From Taibaiella sp041660405 (GTDB taxonomy: Bacteria > Bacteroidota > Bacteroidia > Chitinophagales > Chitinophagaceae), in the NCBI GenBank assembly GCA_041660405.1, contig JBAZWL010000002.1, positions 1-64,000 on the forward strand: 64,000 nucleotides of DNA, given 5' to 3'. The translations under genes and the position numbers were made by a program. Shown here piece after piece: positions 59,374 to 64,000 of this stretch. Position 1 is the stretch's first letter. Each line of letters opens with the position of its first letter. The notes below the pieces were generated by a model. It saw only the letters and a program-made list of their open reading frames with translations, was not told where the DNA came from and made no database searches.

Positions 59374-62328
59374 ATGAAGCAGATTTATTTTGGTGTTGTA
59401 GCAATTATGCTGCTACTGATACAAGGTAATATAGCAAATGGCCAACAGCCCGATCATTATAGTAAGCTGAACACCAGGGCGCTTCTTTTTATTGAAAACA
59501 AAGGGCAAATAAAAGACCAATATAAAAATTCCCGCCCGGATATTGATTTTGTTTTACATGGCAATGGCCTCAATATTTTCATAAGTGCAGGTCGTATTTC
59601 TTACCAATTCATAAAAGGCAATACCGGTAAAGATGCCGCACAAAAACTAAAAGAATATAACGATAGTAAATTTGCTTTTACTCAAGCTTATAACATATCC
59701 GACCAGGCGTATACTCTTTACAGGCTGGACATGGAACTTAGGGGTGCCAACTTCAATTCAACTCCAGCAACCGGAGCCCCAACAATAAGTAAGTTTAACT
59801 ATTATCTTGCCGGATCTGATGAAAACGGCATAACCCAGGTAGCCGGTTTCGATCACATTACTTACACTGATATCTACCCTGGTATAGATTGGGTGGTATA
59901 TATCAAGGACAATAAATTAAAGTATGATTTTATCATACATGAAGGTGCATTATCTGAAAATATAGCGATACAATACAATGGTGCTACAAAGCAGGAGCTT
60001 ACTGAAGATGGCAGCCTTAATATTTCCACTCCCTTAGGAACGATAAAAGAAGAAACCCCGGTAGCATGGACTGCATCTGAACATAAAAATATAGCAGTAA
60101 AGTTTGAACCTAAAAATGGCGGATGGGGCTTTACAACGGATCCATGGAAAGGAACGCTGGTACTGGATCCGGGGCTTAGCTGGAGTACCTACTATGGCGG
60201 AAGCGGCTTGGAAGTAACCAAGGATATATGTACAAATAATGGAAGCATTTATGTTACAGGGCTCACTACAAGCCTCGACCAGATAGCCACTACCGGTACT
60301 TATCAAACCAATTATTATGGCGGTGTTGAAGGCGATGCTTTCCTGGCAAGGTTTACCGGAGAAGGCACCTTGTTATGGGCTACTTATTATGGTGGGGATA
60401 GCAATGACCTCGGATGGAGTATTGTAGCCGATGCTTTTGGCAATGTATATATGGCCGGCTATACGGAAAGTAGTGTTGGCATTGCAACTGCGGGGAGCTA
60501 TCAGCCTGTATTCGGATCAGGTACTACCGATGCATTTCTTGCCAAGTTCAGTGCTACAGGGCAAAGAGTCTGGTCCACTTATTATGGTGGCAGTGCCCCT
60601 GATTATGGGCACTCTATAGCCATTGATGGTGTTTACTTATACATGTGTGGTCTTACTTATAGTAACAGCATGTCAACTGCCGGTAGTTATCAATCTGTAC
60701 TTACCAGTTATGGTGGCAATACCGGCAATGCATTTCTTGTAAAATGGGATACTGATGGACATAGGCAATGGGCTACTTATTACGGCGCAGGTACCACTAC
60801 AGGAAACAGTGTGACAGTGGATCAGAACCACAATGTATATCTTACAGGAGGTACTAATGCCCCTGCAGATATAAGTACTGCAGGCAGCCACCAGAGTAGT
60901 TATGGTGGGTTCTCAGATAACTATCTTGCCAAATTTAATGCTGCCGGACAAAGGCAATGGGCTACTTACTTTGGTGGGACTGCTGCTGAAAGCACTTTTC
61001 CTGTAGCCCTTGTCGGGGACCATAATAATATTTACCTGGCAGGCATTACGTATAGCTATAATCAGATTGCAACACCCGGCACATCCAGGCCTGTTTATTC
61101 ATTCGGCATCGATGGATACCTGGCTTCCTTTACTGCCGCTGGCGTTCAGGAATGGGGTACCTATGTAGGGCCCGGCAATGTGACCAATGGCGTTTATGTA
61201 TCGGATATAGCTCTTGGAAATTGTGGTGATGTATATGTTACCGGTGATGTATTTCCATCAGTAGGACTGAACCCAACGGAAGATGCGTACAAGCAAACTC
61301 CCGGTGGCGGTACTTTTGATGGTGCGCTTATCCGCTATGATCCGCAAGGTAAATCCACCTATTGCTCTTATATAGGCGGAGCAGAAGAAGATAATATGTC
61401 GGCAATAGCTATGGATAACGCAGGAAACCTTTACCTGGCTGGCATGACAGCAAGTGATTCCGGCATTGCTACAGATAGCATACATCAATCTGCATTTGCA
61501 GGTATCAAAGATGCTTTCCTGATGAAGTTCCTGGATGTATTTGTAGGTGATAAGGAAAATCCAAATGGAATATTTGATTCGGTACGCTGTATCAACGATA
61601 CTTTTGCTGTGCCCTATACGATTACTGCAACATTTCAAGCCGGTAATGTATTTACAGCGGAGCTTTCGAACAATAATGGCTCCTTTGCCAATCCTGTTAT
61701 TATCGGAACATATGCTGCTACAACCAACGGAATTATTCAGTGCTCTATACCCCAGACCGTACCACCGGGCGGTGGATACCGTTTAAGAATAAGCGGATCT
61801 TTGCCGGCTACAAAAGGAAGTTGTTCCCTGCCCTTGTTCCTCAACCTCCCTCCTATTCCGGAAATTACTATTCAGGGAGATACCTTGATCTCCAGTTCAG
61901 CCATCAACTATCAATGGATTAAAAATGGTACACCATTAAGTGGTGCAACAAACCAAAGGCTGATAACCAGTGCCAGTGGCTGGTACAAGATAAGTGTAAC
62001 CGATCCGGTTACCGGTTGTACCAGTTACTCAGATTCTGTAGCTATTGGTAATGTAGGTATTGACCAACTACCGGATATCCGTTCATTCCTCCAGGTATAT
62101 CCTAATCCATTCGACAGGCAAATTCAGGTTACCATCGCCTCATCTCTAGTTAATGTTCAAAGCTACACACTTACCGTAAGTACTCCTTTGGGCAAAAAAA
62201 TAAAGGTGTTGTCTGGTTTGCAATACAAAAACAAAATAGATCTGGCAGAACTTGCTGCCGGTATTTATTTTATGGAGATAAGCGGACCAGCAGGCAAAAG
62301 TGTATTTAAAGTAGTAAAAAGACTTTAA
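59374..62328 (+). CDS. SBBP-repeat surface protein with T9SS type A tail
   Basis: 984 residues. Signal peptide to about 24 (IANGQ). A DUF7948-like N-terminal domain (about 30-270; FIENKGQIKDQ, RPDIDFVLHGNG, ISYQFIK) is followed by about seven SBBP beta-propeller repeats (275-725; LAKFNAAGQRQWATYFGG), Ig-like segments (about 740-895) and a type A sorting domain (about 905-984; YPNPFDRQIQV...FKVVKRL). It is a paralogue of the front half of the 31076-35284 protein but lacks the GCDS repeats. Probably a surface adhesin; no copy of the conserved promoter is present upstream. Confidence 0.9.
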   Translation: MKQIYFGVVAIMLLLIQGNIANGQQPDHYSKLNTRALLFIENKGQIKDQYKNSRPDIDFVLHGNGLNIFISAGRISYQFIKGNTGKDAAQKLKEYNDSKFAFTQAYNISDQAYTLYRLDMELRGANFNSTPATGAPTISKFNYYLAGSDENGITQVAGFDHITYTDIYPGIDWVVYIKDNKLKYDFIIHEGALSENIAIQYNGATKQELTEDGSLNISTPLGTIKEETPVAWTASEHKNIAVKFEPKNGGWGFTTDPWKGTLVLDPGLSWSTYYGGSGLEVTKDICTNNGSIYVTGLTTSLDQIATTGTYQTNYYGGVEGDAFLARFTGEGTLLWATYYGGDSNDLGWSIVADAFGNVYMAGYTESSVGIATAGSYQPVFGSGTTDAFLAKFSATGQRVWSTYYGGSAPDYGHSIAIDGVYLYMCGLTYSNSMSTAGSYQSVLTSYGGNTGNAFLVKWDTDGHRQWATYYGAGTTTGNSVTVDQNHNVYLTGGTNAPADISTAGSHQSSYGGFSDNYLAKFNAAGQRQWATYFGGTAAESTFPVALVGDHNNIYLAGITYSYNQIATPGTSRPVYSFGIDGYLASFTAAGVQEWGTYVGPGNVTNGVYVSDIALGNCGDVYVTGDVFPSVGLNPTEDAYKQTPGGGTFDGALIRYDPQGKSTYCSYIGGAEEDNMSAIAMDNAGNLYLAGMTASDSGIATDSIHQSAFAGIKDAFLMKFLDVFVGDKENPNGIFDSVRCINDTFAVPYTITATFQAGNVFTAELSNNNGSFANPVIIGTYAATTNGIIQCSIPQTVPPGGGYRLRISGSLPATKGSCSLPLFLNLPPIPEITIQGDTLISSSAINYQWIKNGTPLSGATNQRLITSASGWYKISVTDPVTGCTSYSDSVAIGNVGIDQLPDIRSFLQVYPNPFDRQIQVTIASSLVNVQSYTLTVSTPLGKKIKVLSGLQYKNKIDLAELAAGIYFMEISGPAGKSVFKVVKRL

Positions 62329-62428
62329 TACATTTTAAGGCGAGTTACAATTTTAATATCAGCAAGTTTCGGGTTTTATTAAAAGGCAACCGGGTGAACC
62401 TTTGCAGTCTATTTTAAAAATAACAGAC

Positions 62429-63184
62429 ATGCAAAAATTTAAGAACAAGGTTGCCTTAATTACGGGCGGAACAAATGGAATGGGCTTTGCCACTGCGCAA
62501 GAATTTATTCGTGAAGGAGCCACAGTAATTATTACCGGAAGAAGTGATGAGACAGTAAACGATGCTGTGAAAAGATTAGGCCCAGATGCATTGGGGATAG
62601 TATCCAATGCTGGAAAATTGTCGGATATACTCCTACTCTGCGAACAGATAAAAGGCTATACTGATCATGTAGATATTTTATTTGTAAATGCCGGCTACGG
62701 TAAGTTTGCACCAATAGAAATGGTAAGTGAAGAGCATTTTGATGAGTTATTCAATATGCTGGTAAAAGGAACATTTTTTACGGTGCAACAGATATTACCG
62801 ATCATTAAAGAAGGTGGGTCCATTATTCTGAATACTTCTATTGTTACCCGGTTTGGAATGGAGAACTTTTCTATTTATACCGCTGCCAAATCTGCTGTTC
62901 AATCTTTCATCAAAACATTTGCTGCAGAATGCACTTTAAAAAATATCCGGGTAAATGGCGTAAGTCCGGGATATATTAAAACAAATATTTTCAATAATAC
63001 AGGGCTTACATCAGATCAGATAAAAGGTGCTATTGAAGGCATAACGCCTAAGCTACCGTTCAAACGATTTGGTACACCCGATGAGATTGCGAAGACCGTA
63101 CTCTTCCTGGCTTCTGATGACGCTACTTATATTCATGGTGCTGAAATTATAGTTGATGGCGGATTATCTAATGTTATGCAATAG
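62429..63184 (+). CDS. SDR-family oxidoreductase
   Basis: 251 residues from the ATG at 62429 (MQKFKNKVALITGG), preferred over a TTG at 62402. The cofactor motif GGTNGMG, NAGYG and catalytic S..Y..K (LNTSIVTRFGMENFSIYTAAKSA, split here) are present, as is the C-terminal GAEIIVDGGLS. This is a classical NAD(P)-dependent short-chain dehydrogenase/reductase; the substrate cannot be predicted. A weak -7-like AACCTTTG lies at about 62398-62405. A terminator follows the stop at 63211. Confidence 0.92.
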   Translation: MQKFKNKVALITGGTNGMGFATAQEFIREGATVIITGRSDETVNDAVKRLGPDALGIVSNAGKLSDILLLCEQIKGYTDHVDILFVNAGYGKFAPIEMVSEEHFDELFNMLVKGTFFTVQQILPIIKEGGSIILNTSIVTRFGMENFSIYTAAKSAVQSFIKTFAAECTLKNIRVNGVSPGYIKTNIFNNTGLTSDQIKGAIEGITPKLPFKRFGTPDEIAKTVLFLASDDATYIHGAEIIVDGGLSNVMQ

Positions 63185-63210
63185 AAATTAATTGCCATTT
63201 TTAAATGTAA

Positions 63211-63247
63211 AAAGCCTCTTCAAGAATGAAGGGGCTTTCGTTTTTTA
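63211..63247 (+). terminator. Rho-independent terminator
   Basis: AAAGCCTCTTCA (63211-63222) pairs with TGAAGGGGCTTT (63227-63238), with one G-T pair, followed by a T run. It ends the SDR gene. Confidence 0.85.
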
Positions 63248-63468
63248 TTGAAACGCTATCGTTATATGCTTGAGCCATTTTAACAATTTTTCGCTATTAT
63301 ATTCCGTATTATTTTAACAATTAAAACCTATTTATCCAACGTATTTTAACAGTTAATTGTCATACATTATACATCTATACCATGCATTTATTTTTCACAA
63401 ATAAGATTAATTAACCTAACACTAAAATAATATTAGTTTTAAGGGGCTTAATTGTTCAAATTATTTTG

Positions 63469-63500
63469 TTGTAAATCAACAGATTATTATACTATCTTTG
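63469..63500 (+). promoter_or_regulatory. Promoter for the last gene
   Basis: TTG (63469-63471), N21, TATCTTTG (63493-63500). The -7 box is perfect and the spacer is slightly long. It does not have the ATTATAGG element. Confidence 0.5.
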
Positions 63501-63746
63501 TTTACAGAATCATTTCTCTGCTTAAGTTTGCAAAAACTTAGTTTAATTTAATGACACAGATAGTAGAAATTTAAAAAAGATTTTTATGTTTGTATTAGCA
63601 TTCCATAATGTTTTGAGAATAACAAAAAAATCAAGTTTGCTCATAAGAAATCAAATCAATTATTACTCCTTTTATTCAAGTTTGCTTTAGTCTTTTTTAG
63701 TGCACCAATCAATAACCAACTAGTTAAAATTTAAAACCTAAATTTT

Positions 63747-63863
63747 ATGCCAGAACTACTACATGTTTTTTATCCGAACACTTCGTTAACTGACCCAATT
63801 GCCGGCGAATTTCATTGCAGCTTCGCTGGCGATATGGACTTCTTCCCTTCTTCCGGGACCTGA
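63747..63863 (+). CDS. Short upstream ORF, 38 residues
   Basis: ATG at 63747 to TGA at 63861-63863 (starts MPELLHVFYPNT, ends DFFPSSGT). The sequence before it (AACCAACTAG, TTAAAATTT, AAACC, AAATTTT, ATG) parallels that before the 63982 gene (AACCAATTACG, TTAAAATTTT, AAACC, AAAAAATTTT, ATG). It may be a leader peptide or a decayed duplicate of the gene start; no family is recognised. Confidence 0.3.
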   Translation: MPELLHVFYPNTSLTDPIAGEFHCSFAGDMDFFPSSGT

Positions 63864-63981
63864 CTACTGATTAAAGTTTACTGCCTACAAAAAATGTGAG
63901 ATTGGCTTATACGGGTCAATGCTCCATCCATGCTTTTCCGACTATAACCAATTACGTTAAAATTTTAAACCAAAAAATTTT

Positions 63982-64000
63982 ATGAGAAGATCATTATACG
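63982..64000 (+). CDS. Start of a gene cut by the window end
   Basis: ATG AGA AGA TCA TTA TAC (MRRSLY...) preceded by an A/T-rich stretch typical of Bacteroidota translation starts. Basic residues after Met would suit a signal peptide. Only six codons are visible, so the product cannot be called. Confidence 0.45.

Larger units (their letters stand above)
63248..63981 (+). other. Long leader upstream of the last, partial gene
   Basis: 734 bp. From the promoter at 63469-63500 the leader would be about 475 nt. It contains a small hairpin TAAGTTTGCAAAAACTTA (63524-63541), the 11-mer TCAAGTTTGCT twice (about 63632 and 63677), a short ORF at 63747-63863 and, inside it, an imperfect hairpin GCCGGCGAA / TTCGCTGGC (about 63802-63831). 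The stretch just before the short ORF resembles the stretch just before the last gene. Confidence 0.5.

Overview
The window looks like a chromosomal segment of a Bacteroidota bacterium, most likely family Chitinophagaceae. The evidence is an AT-rich genome, many secreted proteins ending in type IX secretion (T9SS) sorting domains of type A (short PNP...VKK-like tails) or type B (gliding-motility-associated FTPNxDGxNDYF tails), SusC/SusD-type outer-membrane systems, an ECF sigma/FecR pair, DUF5689 lipoproteins, and promoters with a TAnnTTTG -7 box. No tRNA, rRNA, CRISPR array or phage was seen.

Layout. 1-6479 (minus): a giant secreted protein, cut by the window edge, made of near-identical 51-residue repeats, then a choice-of-anchor L protein. 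6538-9247: an RpoD-family sigma factor divergent from a soluble histidine kinase and its LuxR-type regulator. 9315-18495 (minus): a DUF5689 lipoprotein, a TonB-dependent receptor, a lamin-tail-like T9SS protein, a PHP-type metallohydrolase and an endonuclease/exonuclease/phosphatase. 18725-28931: secreted adhesin-like proteins, including a 971-residue protein with highly expressed codon usage. 29032-30857: a repeat-rich island with a palindromic repeat, a 22-bp tandem array in front of a small HTH gene, and a 260-bp inverted-repeat element with an 8-bp target duplication. 31076-35284: a 1402-residue SBBP-repeat protein. 35484-46752 (minus): a complete ECF sigma - FecR - SusC - SusD - DUF5689 - ENPP-type phosphatase - small coiled-coil - calcineurin-type phosphatase operon. 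47534-51948: a cNMP-domain histidine kinase, a response regulator/glutaredoxin-like/thioredoxin-reductase-like fusion, a UBP zinc finger and a bestrophin. 51998-54534: an osmoprotectant ABC transporter whose binding domain is fused to the permease with its two halves in swapped order. 54553-63184: an MFS exporter, a lectin-like T9SS protein, a DUF2461 protein, a second SBBP protein and an SDR oxidoreductase. The end holds a long leader with a short upstream ORF and the first codons of another gene.

How it works together. Two independent loci (9315-18495 and 35484-46752) pair an outer-membrane TonB receptor and a DUF5689 lipoprotein with exported phosphoesterases, so uptake of phosphorus or nucleotides from extracellular nucleic acids or organophosphates is a reasonable inference. 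Four surface-protein transcription units carry the same promoter layout, ACATA-N8-ATTATAGG-N19-TAnnTTTG (one with a degenerate -7 box), and a fifth carries a weaker copy. This suggests a shared regulator or sigma factor for exported surface proteins, and it is the most interesting undescribed signal I see. Other points worth following are the HTH gene with its 22-bp array, the kinase/redox/zinc-finger cluster, the permuted binding protein and a pair of small coiled-coil proteins placed next to secretion loci.
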